Positions 33,191-46,400 of a stretch of 64,000 bases of DNA are shown piece by piece. Numbering within the stretch: position 1 is the stretch's first letter; every line of letters starts with the position of its first letter. The DNA comes from Limonium bicolor. Its lineage: Eukaryota > Streptophyta > Magnoliopsida > Caryophyllales > Plumbaginaceae. Under the pieces are notes generated by a model that was not told the DNA's origin, did no database searches, and saw only the letters and a list, made by a program, of their open reading frames with translations. The translations under genes and the position numbers were made by a program. The stretch covers positions 486,429,594 through 486,493,593 of the forward strand of contig CM041777.1 of assembly GCA_023374045.1 (NCBI GenBank), read 5' to 3'.

Positions 33191-34390
33191 TATAATTTTC
33201 TTTTAATCTCTTGCGAATTTTTACATTTTACTATTTTACTGCAAGAGCCCCGACTCCCCTATTTCAATAAATAACTCTGCCTGGTTCTACTTTAGTTTCT
33301 TCTGGTTTTGCAGATTTAATCTTTCAGGTACCTCACTCTCATGCTAAACTGAACTCAAGTGTGGGGGACTATCACGGCATTGTTCATTTCGGATCAGGGA
33401 GTCCTTTAACACTCTTGCTATTTCATTTCTGCATTTCTTGTGTTTGTTTTATTTTTGCTTGATTGTTTTTGGTAATATTTCCTTTTTTTTCAAAACCAAT
33501 GAGGTGTTTTTAGAGTAGTAGTTTTAATTTAATATAATAATATATATATAAAAAAGAGACTTCAACGTGTCCAGCCAAATCTAGCCGGACGCAAATCCGG
33601 ACTCTTGAAAAACCTAATGTGTCCGGAACCAGACGTCACTAAAATCGCGCGCCGGTCTTATTTTCTTTCTTTCTTTTCTTCTCTTCTTCTTTTATTTTCT
33701 TTTCTTTCTTCTTCCTTCGACTCTGTCGCACGCCCAAACGCACCAGAAAACGCCGATACTCATTTTTTCTTCTCCTCCATTTTCGCACACACCATAACCA
33801 CCATCGTCCACCACTCCAACCTCCGTTGCGACCACCGGAACAGCGCGCCCCACCGCCCCGGAACCACCACCATTTTCCACCGAAAATCAAACACCCCTGG
33901 TTTTTGCGTTTGCGATTTCAGTTTTCCAATTCCATTTTTTTCAACTTCGATTTCGACGGAATTGATAGATTAGGCAGGAGTTTGAGTAGATTCTGTGAGT
34001 AATTAGACGATTGGTGTGCAATTTGAGAATCTGTATGTGCGCAATTGTGTGAATTTGGGGAAAACGCGATTTCTGTTCGTGGTGAATTTTTTTTAGGGTT
34101 CTGAGTGCGTCCGCATCTGCGTCCGACCCAGGACACCCGGACGTAGATCTAGACATGCACACATTTTACAATTTTTTTCTGAAATAATTTCTAGGTTTTG
34201 TTTTACTGTTTAATGCTATTGTTTGCTATGTTTAGATGTTTTAATGCCTTAGTTCTCGTAGATTAACTATGTGCAAGAATTTGTTCAAATAGAACTTGCT
34301 GCTCGATCGGTTTCGGGTATTTGTGTGTCTTTTGCTTCTTCTTTACTGCTTCATGTTGTTTGGCTTCTTAACGCATTTGTTATCGTATAG
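33191..34390 (+). other. Non-coding spacer between Athila pol and the second ORF
   Basis: No gene was seen. A purine run CAAGTGTGGGGGA near 33356 resembles the element's polypurine tract. Inverted GTCCGG/CCGGAC motifs occur at about 33568-33650 and 34107-34145. A pyrimidine-rich stretch (33655-33720) is present. The sequence ends ATCGTATAG just before the ATG at 34391, a plausible 3' splice site, in line with the idea that this ORF is expressed by splicing. Confidence 0.55.
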
Positions 34391-35893
34391 ATGGCTAGAA
34401 CTAGAGGAGGCGGTGCCACACGCAAGGGATCCTCTTCGAGAGACCCACGCCCAGACGATCAGTCAGAGCCACCCTCTACCCCCCACTTCGCCCTGATGGT
34501 TTCATCTCTGTTGCCGCCCAGACCTGGTTCGAGCATGGGGGCGCATTTGTCATCGAGCGACGCATCACCTCAGAGGCGTCGGATGCTACTGGGCTTGGAG
34601 ATATTTTTGCTGGTTTCGGCATCGACAGCATCTTACGCATGGGCGAGGGCGTCTTCTCCCCCGTCTCTGGTACGGGAATTCTACGCAAATGCCGAGGCCA
34701 GCGACACGACGAACATCATCACATCTTACGTGCGCCAGTTCCCTGTCGAGGTAACCCCTGAGGGGACCTTCAGTATTATTTTGCACCTCCTGGATAATGA
34801 GGCGGCACATCTAGATTTTAGAGAGGATGAGCTTAGGTAGAGTAAGTCTAGATGGTTACAAGCGGTCGTGAGTACTACTCGCCGACGGGGCGAAGAGAAC
34901 AAGACCGTACTCCCATATGCTACCCTCCCCTCCCTTCCACAGAGGACCATCGCAGTGATCCTCAGTCATCAGATCCGGCCTCATGCCGGAAATGATGCTT
35001 CTGACGAGGATTGTGTGCTTCTCGACTATCTCCTGGCTGCACCACCGCAACCATCTCAGTAGGTCTCGCTCCCCTTCGTGATGTTTAGGCAGCTGCACAA
35101 GGTGGTGACGTATCTGAAGACAAAGAAGAAGAAGATTACCCCCATCTTCCCCATCTTCATCTAGCATCTTCTTACTTCCACACTCCCCGAGGACGTCTTC
35201 ACTGGTCTCGAGATGAGGGAGGGAGAGATACCCATTATCGTACAGATGTTCAGGAGATGGGGCTTCTTGTGCCTCGATGATGGCAGCTGGGTGAAGGGCA
35301 GCTCTGGTCTAGGGTCCACTGGCACATCTCTGAGCTCTAGCTCTACTTCGGCCCCTACTACTACCATGGCGCCTCCTATTCCTCAAGTGATGAGCATCCC
35401 GCCGGAGATGCAGGCTATGATGGACTCCATTCTCCAGCAGCAGCAGAGGATGGAGCATCGGTTTGGGGATGTGCAGCAGCAGGTCGGGGATGTACAGCAG
35501 CGCCAGGTGCGCATGGAGGGATATATTGATGACATCCGCCAGACTTAGCAGCACCTCCAGACAGAGCAGACTACTCTCCGAGACACCCAGGCTCTGATCA
35601 CCCAGCGCTTAGAGCGCAGTGATGCCTTTCAAAGAGAGACCGCTCAATTCATGACAGAGGCATCCGCTCAGCAGGCGCAGACTAGCCAGCTCCTGCAGAT
35701 GCTCCTTGCCCAGATGGGCGCAGGAGCTCCGCCACCACAGCCGCCCTCAGTGACAGCCATCCATTCTTTATTGCCTTCCTTATTTTATTTGTTTTTCCGT
35801 ACTTTTCATTTTGAATTGCTTTACTTTTGTTTGTTGAAACTAAACAAGAAACTGACAGGTGAAGTGGTAATTTTATATTTGGCAGTGCTTTAA
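34391..35893 (+). pseudogene. Athila second ORF (post-pol protein), broken
   Basis: One frame starting MARTRGGGATRKGSSSRD carries the N- and C-terminal parts. The middle (about 34480-34665) reads better in another frame (AFVIERRITSEASD and GLGDIFAGFGIDS), then returns with LVREFYANAEASD. Two nearly compensating frameshifts are likely. In-frame stops lie at about 34838, 35060, 35161 and 35546. The C-terminal third (about 35400-35740) is glutamine-rich and looks coiled-coil forming, with MQAMMDSILQQQQRMEHRF. The position fits the post-pol ORF of Athila elements, often called env-like; I saw no signal peptide or transmembrane segment. Function unknown, copy non-functional. Confidence 0.7.
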
Positions 35894-37300
35894 TTCTGAA
35901 ATGCTAATTTTCTATTTCTCTGAGCAGTGCAGCGTTCTTAAATGATTTATTTACATGTCACCTCCACTGTGAAACGAACAGCTATCTTTACAGGATTGGA
36001 ACCACATTCGAACGTCTGCTATGCTAGAACTCTGGGGAGTATTCTTTCTCTAACATTGATCATACAATTTAAATACTCCCTATCGTTCGAGTAAATGCAC
36101 TTTATTCTGCGGTCATACATGTCAGTGGAAAACTAGCAACTTTTACTCTACACAATAAGAACTTGTCTGTGACTACGTGAGGAATATCTCGACCCCTGCA
36201 AAGCTTCAAGTGTGAGGAAGGACATCCTCCTCAATCTATGATACCAGGGGAGTCTCAATTCCTAATTTCACATATTGATGTTCCTCTTTTCTTGCGTTTC
36301 AGTTTAATTATTGCACATGCATCTATTATGAGTATAACATGTTTTGAAAGATCTTTTACTTGCATTTCTTTTATGACGAATGAGGACATTGCTCCTCTTA
36401 AGTGTGAGGAAGGAAAGACCTTTCCCTGAAAACATGCTAGTTGTTCTTTAATGCCACACTTGCATTTTGCTGCTCTAATGCTTGTGCACACCGATAAATA
36501 CGATGAAATAATTGCAGGAGTTTTTGAAATTAACCAAGTGACAACCGTAAGAATCGTTTTGTTTGATGAGGTTTGGATAAATAGTTTTATTTAAAAATAC
36601 TCTCTTTTCACTAAAATCAGGTGGATTAGCTAGTTGTGGAAACTAGATTATTTTAGCTTGGGATTTTGGAAATGAATTGAATGTTTGGAATGAAACGGAT
36701 AAGGCAAGGTACTCCGCTGATCAGAATTTTTTTTTCCTAACAATAGCAGGCCTCGTCTATCCGGTTATTAAGTCTTAGGGTGCCATACACCTATCTACCT
36801 AAGGTCTCGGGATCTGGGATACTTGGCCCAACACCATCTCAAGAATAGAGAGAAAAGTGGGTTACGGAAAAACTCTACAAAATCATAAATATTCATTTGT
36901 TTTACACATAATTCTTGAAGACGAATGCTTTCGCTTACAAAAGGGATAATTGCAGTTAAATTTATGCTTTTGATCATGAGTACGTGGTGTTGAAAGGTAT
37001 TGCGGAATAAGGCATTACTTCACACCCCTTGTCATCCAAAGATTAGAGGAATGAAAATTGGTGGAAAGTCCCAGGCTAAACTAACTTGATCTCTGCAATA
37101 GTTTCTCTATGCATTACAAAAATTGTTCTTCCTTCACTGTTTATGAAAACCTACCTCTAAAGAGCAAGATTATTTTTTCATTTTTCATTTTGCTTAATTT
37201 CCCTCTGCACTTGTTTGATCTTGAGATTATTTGATGGCTTTAGAGATATTCTTATTCATTATTTGCTTGAGGACAAGCAAAAGCTTAAGTGTGAGGAAGT
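35894..37300 (+). other. Athila 3' untranslated region with repeated purine tracts
   Basis: No gene was recognised. AAGTGTGAGGAAG-like purine motifs occur near 36208, 36400 and directly before the LTR (37285-37299); only the last is in the normal primer position. The last is preceded by TTGAGGACAAGCAAAAGC, the usual Athila run-up. Confidence 0.7.
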
Positions 37301-39006
37301 TGATAAGTGTGAAACATATAGGCTTTTAGGGTTTAATTACCTTATAATCTGTAACAGTTTAGGCAACGTGTCCCACTTATTATGCGTTTTTCCTAAGATT
37401 GAAGTTTTGATATGATATAACGCATTTTATGTGTTAAATACAGGAAAACCCATGGAAAGGAAGATTTTACGTCATAAGGATTACAATGCCAACAAACGGG
37501 GAACAAATCAGAAAAAGAGATGCAAAAATTGGTCACGTCCGGCCATATTTACCCGGACGCAAATCCGACGTCCGTTAAAGGACACGTCCGGATCCGGACG
37601 CAAAGCCGGACGTGACCTGAGATTCAGATCCAAAAGTTTTGTCTCACGTCCGGATCCGGACGTAAAACCGGACGTGACCCGAGATTCAGATCCAAAAGTT
37701 CTGTCTCACGTCCAGATCCGGGCACAGATCCGGATGTCACACAGAGAGAAAAAAAATAAAAATGCATCGCGCTGATAATTAGGCTTTCGGCGCAATTATC
37801 AGCCGAAAGCAGAAGTTTAGCCCGCGCTCAATCAGTTTAGCCGATGCCCATGCTCAATCAGTCTTACCCAACTCACCACTAACCAATGTTTTTACTTTCA
37901 AAACCTATTTAAACTCTCATTCAGCTCCTAATTCAATCACACCAGACGCTCTCGTCTACTCATACACACTCTCCCTCTCTACTTCTGCTTCCGTTCACGA
38001 TAAATCCCATCTTCAGTCACAAATCTTTTCTCCATAACCCTTCTCCCTCAGTTACAGACATAACCTGTGCTCACGCCCTTCATTTAGCCGCGTCCGGATC
38101 TACGTCCGGATCCGGACTAACCCTGAACAGCGTGCCCGGATCGACGTCCGACCCAGATACCCGGACATGACACATACAAGAGTGGAAACTGTAGAATCGG
38201 CGACGGCTTCTAAATAAGTTTTTCTGCTAAATCCCTCTATCCTTATGCTGTTTATATTGAGCATTGTTATTATGTCTATGGCTGAGTAGTCACTTTTAAT
38301 TTCGATTTACTATGTATCTCTAGATTAATTATTTTTGAACCTTTGTGATTTTTTGCAGTACAATAGAATAAAGTTCTTTTCCCTTTTGAATTCCTAAACT
38401 TTCTTTAATCTGATCAATTATTGAGTTTATCAGTTTGTTAGCTTATAAGTGAGAACTGCGGCTATCAATTGACTACAGGGAAAGAACCAGTTAGTATAGA
38501 GATGGTATTCCTCTAAATCACTAGCTGACCATTAATCTAGACTATGCTAAAAGCAATTAGTAAACAGTGGATTCATAACGAGAGTTAGGATTCGGTCTTT
38601 GCTAATTAGAATTCGTTGAGTGGGAGACCGAATACGAGTTGTCCTTATTCTAGGGTTTTATTCAGAATTCTGTAGAAATCACTTAGGGAAAGAAATTGCA
38701 GATCTAGAGAGAAGTAGTAAACCGGAATTTCCCTTATCAATCAAATTCAAATCAGTTATTTACTTGTTATTATTGCTTATCGAACTCTTTTACAGCATTC
38801 ACCATCACATACAAAAAACCCCCAATTTCCTATTATTTTTATATTATTCTAGTTTGTGTGTAAGTAGAAATTAAACTAGACACAGTCTCCTCTGGTTCGA
38901 TACTCAGGGAATACTCCGAGATTTAAACTTGTTATAATCAACCGGTACACTTGTCGTTAGGTTAAACCCCCAACAACAATTACTGTTAGGTTTTTACCCA
39001 ACATCA
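37301..39006 (+). repeat. 3' LTR of the Athila-like element
   Basis: It begins TGATAAGTG after the polypurine tract and ends near CCCAACATCA. The start is well supported; the end rests on the CA and on the change to copia-like sequence. It contains inverted GTCCGGATCCGGAC-type motifs at about 37535-37740 and 38095-38165. It also has a perfect 8 bp stem (37783-37790 with 37803-37810, arms GCTTTCGG/CCGAAAGC). The next five bases are CATGC, the predicted target duplication; the left partner is outside the window. Confidence 0.72.
37533..38168. repeat. Inverted GTCCGGATCCGGACG-type motifs in the Athila LTR
   Basis: Two clusters are seen, 37533-37740 and 38090-38168. Cores such as CGTCCGGATCCGGACG recur with GAGATTCAGATCCAAAAGTT spacers about 60 bp apart in the first cluster. 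Similar motifs lie in the spacer before the second ORF. Confidence 0.8.
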
Positions 39007-39446
39007 CATGCGTGTCCATATGGTATCTTGAAGTAAGTGTTGATCTTTTGCCTTATTGCCTTTTAATTTCGATAGCCAGCTTCCTAGTCAGCCTTAGCCT
39101 GACCCGGCCACACTTTCATTCTTCTTCATTGCCTTTTCTATGGACAGCCTATCCTTATGTTCTGTGTTCCTACACATGAATTTGTATAAAATGCCATTTT
39201 GATGATCTTGCATGCTATTTACACTTCGTGAGATATTTTTTTAGTACCATTTTTTTTATTTCACAAAAGGGGGAAATATGGTGGATAATTTGAATATGTT
39301 ACTTGATTAACCAAATCTCCTTCAAGTTCTGCAAGGTTTTAACATCCTCAGGGGGAATGCTCATTTTAAGGGGGAATGCATATCTTGAGGAGGAATGCTA
39401 GATTATCTCACCATACGAAGTTTGCTCACATCAAAAATGGGGAAAT
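39007..39446 (+). mobile_element. 3' internal end of a SIRE-like copia element
   Basis: It contains runs such as AAAAGGGGGAAATATGG, CAGGGGGAATGC and TTAAGGGGGAATGC. These G-rich tracts near the 3' end are typical of SIRE/Maximus-type elements. No coding sequence was recognised. It begins where the Athila LTR ends, so Athila probably inserted here; the rest would lie left of the window. Confidence 0.5.
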
Positions 39447-39988
39447 TGTAAATGTATATATACCGAAGGTTTTGATGTGGCAAAATTACCAGACCAAGGC
39501 TTGCCTATAATATCTCAACAACCTCTACAATCAGCCTTTAGAAGATCTTAACAGAATATTTACTCAATAATTAGAAGGAGTAAAATCAGAGGCGCCAGCA
39601 TTATACTAGGAAACCATTTAGAGATATTTTAGGATCTTGTATTTTGTATTTATATTAATTTTAGATAAAGATTTTTTTGTAGATATTTAGTTGGTTGTTA
39701 TCTGCCTCCAAGGTAGTATAAATGTACAACAAAAACATTAGAAAAGGCAGAGCTTCTACTGTAAAAAATATAGTCTTTGAGAGAAAAAATATGTTGTTGA
39801 TAGTAATCAACGTTTTGTCTAGAATTAGACGTGATAGTGATTGTTCAAAGTGTTGAACAGATCAGGTGAGGAGTTTTCAAGTTATCAATAATAAGATTGG
39901 TAGCGGAGTTTTTCTTCTAAAACACTTCTATCTTGTTTCTCGTTTCCGCTCTCTGTCAGTCTCGTACTGAGGCTTCTGATTTTATACA
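39447..39988 (+). repeat. Probable 3' LTR of the SIRE-like copia element
   Basis: It starts TGTAAATG after the purine run AAAAATGGGGAAAT and ends near TTTTATACA, 542 bp in all. The partner LTR is not in the window, so the end is tentative. Confidence 0.5.
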
Positions 39989-40063
39989 TTACGAACTTAC
40001 TATCTTCTTTCCGACAAATGAGATCATCTTAATATGTTTGATTTTTGATTAAATATCAGATTT

Positions 40064-40336
40064 TGTGCTATGCTATGAGGATATATTCCTATCTGTATAG
40101 ATTGTATATATCTGTATGTAAATATCGGTTACTCCTAGAATGTATTTAGGGTATATATGTAATTTGTTATTTCCTTTCGGTAGTCATTTTCATTTATGTC
40201 TATTGCTGGTCATATATACACGGCATATACTTAAACACCACAAACATATACATTCTTGGACATTGTAAGGCCACTGCCGTTCATCGGCCAATAAAGAAAG
40301 TTCTTCATTGTCAAGAATCTGACATTGTATCAGAGC
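40064..40336 (+). repeat. Copia LTR end with primer binding site
   Basis: The LTR-like sequence ends at about 40324 (CTGACA) and is followed by TTGTATCAGAGC (40325-40336), one mismatch from the initiator-tRNA-Met primer site used by many plant copia elements. The left boundary is uncertain; TGTGCTATGC at 40064 is my best guess. Confidence 0.6.
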
Positions 40337-40599
40337 ACAACCATATTCTACACTAAGAACGGGTAATAAAAAACCAGAGAAAGCACTGGCAAAAATGTTC
40401 TCACCAGCATCGACACTAATGATCCTCTGTATGTCCACTCCACCGAGCAACCAGGACAGACATTGGCACCCAAATTCACCGGTGATGGCTTCCTGGGGTG
40501 GGGTGGAAGTGGAACATGCAAACCCTAAAAATAATTTGGGATTTGTTGACGGAAGTATAAAGCGCACTGACAAACAAGATCTGTTCCGAATAGCTCAAT

Positions 40600-42552
40600 G
40601 ACGAGTCAATTCCCTCGTCATGTCGTGGATAATTTCTTCCGTTGCTCCCAACATAGCTAGGAGCATAATGATACAGACGACCCGAAAAAAATCTGGGATT
40701 GGCTCTGTAAGCGTTTCGGGAAGAAGAATATCGCCACTCTACACAATATCAAAGTTCAGATAGCCAATCTTAGGCAAGGGGAGGACTCAGTGATTGATTA
40801 TTTTATGAGGTCGCGAGAAATCTGGGCAGAATATGATTTCACCCGACCTGTAGAGTCGTGTGAATGTTGTGAATCCTCCAAATCGAAGGATAATCAAAGG
40901 AAGTGATGAGTGGAGGAAATCATTCATTTCATAATAGGGCTAAATAGGGCATACATCCATACGAGGGAAATTCTTGCAATGAGCGAGATACCAAGCCTCG
41001 AAGAAATATTCTCAGTAATTGTACAAGAGTAACATCAGAGGGCGACCAATGACACAAGAGTGGAGCACGATGATTTAATATCCCTAATAAGCAAAGGGGG
41101 AAACAATTTTCTCCAACAAACCTATATTCAACAGTGGTCCCTAAATCCTAGAAATGCCATAAAGGATCGATGAATAAAACAATCGAGGGAGGCAAGAAAA
41201 ATATAATCAAGTGCAACAATTACAGTAAGCTGGGACATTCGAAGGCTGAATGTTAGAGGCTCGCGGGTTTCCTAGTAGATGAAAACAAGATACCAAGAGA
41301 AACCAGGGTTGGATCACTCATTGGAGAACAATCGACAAGAACCTCCACGAATGATGAGGGCTCGAATCGCCAGTCAAACGCTTTAGCCCAGAACAATTAT
41401 AACAACTCATCAACTACTTGCAGCAGCAGAAGGAGGCCGGTGGATCTTCAAGACAAGCCATTTTGGGATTTTTCATGTAACCCTAAACTCACTGTTGATT
41501 GCTTGTCGTGTTTGATTTCAAAGAAGTTCAATCATGAATAAATTACGTGATTTCTGGATCCTTGACTCTGGTGCTACTGAGCATATAAGTGGGAACGAAC
41601 ATTTACTATCTGGTTGTGATTTGCAGGACTATAGGGGAAACATTCTTCAAAAGTTTGGAAAATAGATCTACGGTTTATACTTTGTTGATTTAGAAATTCT
41701 GAGTAGTTTCATCTCAAGACACAAGGATAATTCTTTTGTTTGTATGAATCCTTGTAATAGATACTATAGGACTGACAACAATGAAACTTTGTATTGTGGC
41801 ACAACAGATTGGGGCACATGCCCATGAAAAAGATGAATAAAATTCTTCCTGTTGAGATCCCTAAAGATTTGAAAACTGCTCCCTTTCTATGTAGTATCTA
41901 TTACACGGCTAAAGCAAAATGCCTTAAGTTTCCCACATCTGAAATTAAGACTACCAAACCTTTTGAATTAGTACACTTAGACATATGTGGCCCCATACGA
42001 ATAGAAACATTAGAGGGACATAAATATTTTCTCACATTAGTCGATGACTATACTAGGGGAATTTGGGTCACTCTCCTAAAACAGACAACAGAAGCAATGC
42101 AAAGCATTAAAACCTTTGTTAATCTTATTAAAAAACAAATGAATAAGTTTATAATAATAGTTAGAAGTGATAACACCAAGGAATTAAGGAAATCACTGGA
42201 GGGCACAAAATTCTTTGCTAAAAAGGAATTGTCCACCACACTAGTTGTCTCACACACCCCAATAAAACGGGGTTGTGGTAAAAAAAAATAGGGGCATCTT
42301 ATGGAAGTTACTAGAGCACTCTTATTTCAATCAGGTTTAGATGACAAATTTTGGGGTTTTCATCTTGATCATACGGCCTCCATAATTAACAGAATACCCA
42401 GTAAAGCCATTAATAACTAGACTCCATTTGAAAGATTATATAATGAAAAACCTGATTGCAGTGAGCTAAAAAAACTTTGGGTGCCTTTGTTATGTCACCT
42501 ACAATGATCCCAGTAGAGGGAAGTTAGATCCTAGGTCTAGCACATGTATTTA
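40600..42552 (+). pseudogene. Copia gag, protease and integrase remnant
   Basis: Gag is recognisable at about 40690-40860 (IWDWLCKRFGKKNIATLHNI, DSVIDYFMRSREIWAE). A damaged zinc knuckle (CNNYSKLGHSKAEC, second cysteine now tyrosine) is at about 41210-41255. The protease motif FWILDSGATEH is near 41550-41585. After missing sequence, the pre-integrase segment (MWHNRLGHMPMKKM) starts at 41794. The integrase core follows (VHLDICGP, SDNTKE) and sequence up to a final STCIYVG near 42545. There are many frame breaks, and RT and RNase H are absent because another copia element starts at about 42553. Confidence 0.82.
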
Positions 42553-43294
42553 TGTTGGAGTATGAAGATGTTGCTTAGATAGTCAATCACTACAACAGCG
42601 TCAATCGCTCGCAAGAACATAAACACAACCGAGTCCGTTCAACACAGAAGCACAAAATACTTCCTCGAGCCGTTGCGAAATTTAAGAAATGAAGGCGTCA
42701 ACTCCTAAATGATCCAACGGTCAAACGTGCGCCTGAATTCTTATAACGGAAATTTCGCCTGACGACTGGGCGCGTCCCTCCTTAGCTTGCGCTCCACTAA
42801 GTTAGTCCCGAAAATTCAAGAACTAACTCTGCAACGAACAAATCGAGCTGTATAAATAGGAGTGTAATCTCTTGTTATTTTTCACACTTTCACTCAGAGA
42901 TTTTGTAGAGAGAAATTGTGTAAGAGAATAGTCTTTACGTTCTAGAGAGAGAGAAGTACTAGATTCGTTTGTATACATCGACAAAGTCATTCTAGGTAGA
43001 TCCTAGCTTCTACTAGTGGGCATTATAAGCTGTTTTGATCCTGACCAAAAATAAAATAGCTTATTATGTGTATCTTGCTGAAGTTCGATTAATCCTTTCC
43101 ATATTTTGAGTGCACTCAAATTAGTTTGTTTAAGTCTTTTCACGTTTCGAGTTTGAGTAACTACTTCCGCGCTATTAGTTCGACTTAGTGTTTCTACATT
43201 ATCAATGCTTCCATATACTTAGCACGATTGAGTCAAACCATCTCACATACTAACACCTTGTGTTGGTTTTAAGTCAGCTGCCCGATCCTACACA
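42553..43294 (+). repeat. 5' LTR of a second copia element
   Basis: It starts at TGTTGGAG (42553), although a start up to 10 bases later is possible because the host copia also reads YVG here. It ends CCGATCCTACA at 43292, with CA before the primer site. A TATA box (TATAAATAG) lies at 42851-42859, as expected for an LTR promoter. No gene. Confidence 0.7.
42851..42859 (+). promoter_or_regulatory. TATA box of the copia LTR
   Basis: TATAAATAG is placed about 300 bp into the LTR. It would start the retrotransposon transcript roughly 30 bp downstream. Confidence 0.6.
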
Positions 43295-43306
43295 TGGTAT
43301 CAGAGC
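43295..43306 (+). other. Primer binding site (tRNA-Met type)
   Basis: TGGTATCAGAGC is the exact plant initiator-tRNA-Met primer site and lies immediately after the LTR. It confirms that 42553-43294 is a 5' LTR on the plus strand. Confidence 0.9.
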
Positions 43307-43336
43307 TTCGTTTAGCTGACATTCAATTGAGAATAA

Positions 43337-43400
43337 ATGGCAGACCTCTTTGCAAATTAAACAACAAGACGCACTTCGAGCATCCCAGACTCACTTCCAC
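43337..43400 (+). pseudogene. gag: Start of the copia gag, interrupted
   Basis: An ATG 31 bases after the primer site opens MADLFAN, followed by a stop within eight codons. At 43401 the sequence changes to a solo LTR. The last five bases, TCCAC, recur at 48677-48681, where gag continues. Confidence 0.65.
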
Positions 43401-46400
43401 TAAAATACCCCTAAATTAATTTAAATTAATTTTGGGGATTTCTTTTATTAAACCATAAATAATACTATTAAATATTAAATTATTGTATGGAATTATGAAT
43501 ATTAAATTATTATATGGAATTATGAAAATTTAATTAGGGGATTTCTTCTATTTAATCCTAAAAAATTATTAAATATTAGATTACTATATATTATTATAGT
43601 ATTATGAATTTAATAATAAGATTTATAAGTCAACAAGTCTTGGAAAAATTTTTAAACACTCCAAGTATATTATAAGGATTTTAGAAATAATGGAACATTA
43701 ATTTGAATCATAAAAGTCAATATAAAATCATGGAAACCATAAAGCTTCTTAAGCCTTGCTAGGGTTGACTTTTTAGAATGGTCATACCAGCCATGAAACC
43801 TATACCAATAAAAAGGTTATGGAAAACCAAGAAGTGATAAAAAGAACGTCAAAAACAGATCATCCTAGCCAAAGTTATGGGGAAATGAAGTTTAGAGCCA
43901 AAATTTTGAAGAAAGCTGACGTGTCCAAATCCTGCTGACTCATCCGTGCGCCTCGGAAGCGTGCCACGTCAACCTCGCCGGATTCCTCTAAAAATTCGGC
44001 TAAGTCCTCTAACAACTTTCAGAACTTTGCCCTAACTTGTGAAACCGATATCTCTCTCGTCTTTGAGAATTTTTGGAGTGCCGTTTTCTCCATTCTCTTC
44101 TCCTACAATTTATCTTTCCAACCAGGGTCATACATAACCTAACTCTTTCTACGTCGATGGCAAATTCGATCTGAAGTAACCTCCCTGAAAAAGGTAACCC
44201 CAAACTCTAGGAAAACGTGATTAATCTGGTAACTTCGTCTCATCATAACTTTTTCGTCTCTGAGTCAAAATTAGTGTTCTTTAGCTTGTTGTGTATATTT
44301 TTAATTCCTCTACAACTCTTATGTTACACCCAAGGCTAATTCCAACCGTGTGCAAGAACAAAGCGTCTAAAGTTCCCGATTCGTCATGCACATAAAATCA
44401 TAGAGAAACGCAAGGTATAAACTCGTAACTTTAGTTTAGATTTCTTTCTGTATAACGCGAATAGATTAAGATGTTGCTATCAATCTGTAGATATACATCT
44501 CTTCTTTCGATTAAGCCCACAACATGGCCTAATTCGATCTAGAACTTATTTTATAGATCCTCAAAGTTAGCTCCTCGATCAGGCCAAAGTTTGTACTCTT
44601 TCCAGAAACTTAATTTTGATTCTTCTCACCGGCGCATTTCCGGTAAGTTTTTCATTCAATTCCTCCGATATTGTCCATCTTTGTTGTATTATCGGTCATA
44701 CCTAGCTTTCAATTTGACCAATTACGTATTGAATCGGGAGAATTTCTCAAATTCGAATTCGGATACACAGACCCTAACTCGAGGCAACCCAGAATCGAAA
44801 ATCCAGATTCTTGCATGTTAACTAGCGAAATCGGTATCATTAGAACCAAAATTAAATTAGAATTCAATGAAACAAAGAAGCAAAGAACGAATTTGGTTCT
44901 TTGAGCTGAGAGAAATCATCGAATTCGTACTCGGGTTTTGGTTTGGTTTGCTGATGAACTCGTGAGTCTCAAGCCGTCCGATCGTAGGTTATAGAAACGA
45001 ACGGCCGAGATTAAAACGTGGGAAGATTAAGTGTTTTAAGTTTTATAAATTCCTGAATAAACCCTAACTTGTTGAATTTATTTAATGGCCTTCCCTAATG
45101 TATTTTGACACGCAATTTTAACCATAGATTTCTTATAAAATCTAGTTTATTTTGATGTAATTATTTTGGGTTTTGAGTTTTAAACGTAAGTTATAATTTT
45201 TGTAAGTTCTGCGTATATGGAATTATTTAGATAATTTTAAAAGATATTTTTATGAAATAAAAATTTATAATATGTCTAAAAATATCATAGTTACTATATT
45301 AATTGGGAATTTTTAGGCTAGTGTAAATGGGTTTTAAAAATTGATTGTTTATGAATTTTCATAAGTTATCTTACAATATAGGGTTTTTAATGTAACCAAA
45401 AATTAAAGTATAGTTGAATAATAAACTTTATAGGCTGAAAATAATATAATAAGACTAAACTAAAATTTAATACAGAATGTTAATACATATTTTTGGGTAT
45501 AAACTTTTAAGTGTAGTAATATTATATATATATATTATATACTATATATAAAAGAAATAAGATAGTAACTTAGGTTAAATCAAGGGATTAAATTATTCTA
45601 CATTGATATTAATTATAAAATTTAATTTAAAATACTTAATTGAAGCTAAGGAAAATACCTTATTTTATAAACCACATATTGGATGTAGATATGTGTAAAA
45701 GTAACAGAAATAATTAAATACAATAAAACTACATAAAATGTCTTGTCTTGAATAAATCCTTATATATATATGTAAAAATAAAGGAAATAAAATAACTTAT
45801 AGGAAATAGAATATAAAAGAATTAATAAGTTAAATTTAACCTATACATAATACTAATAAAAGAATATTATATGGGTGTGGTATTAAATTATGGTTATGAA
45901 ATTAAACATAAAGAGTTACCTTTGAATTCTAAGATTTATATAAACCATATTAGAATACATATATAATATTATTTGTTAATGACCAGAATGTAAATATTAT
46001 AAATGGGTTAAGTAATTAATAAGTTAGGACTAAGGAATATTTGTAATTAGGTTACATAAAATGTTACACAAATAGATCTTATTATATAATTAATAATAAA
46101 TAAATGAAATACTTTTACATCTAAAGGTGAAGTGGATTAGTAAGTCTAGACTTAATCATTTCATAACAGTTATAGTGTTGAACAATAACTTAGTGTTTAA
46201 GATAAAGTCATTAAAAGGATTATGATATAAACCTTATTAACTATGATTAGGAAATTATCTTAATAATAATCTTAAGTTTCTTAAAATTAGATAAGCCATT
46301 AAAAATACATTTATTACCAATATTCAGAATGTAGGATTTTAATTAAGTGATGTTTCTAATAGTTAGAACTTATAAAAGGTTTGTAATAGAAATTAGATAC

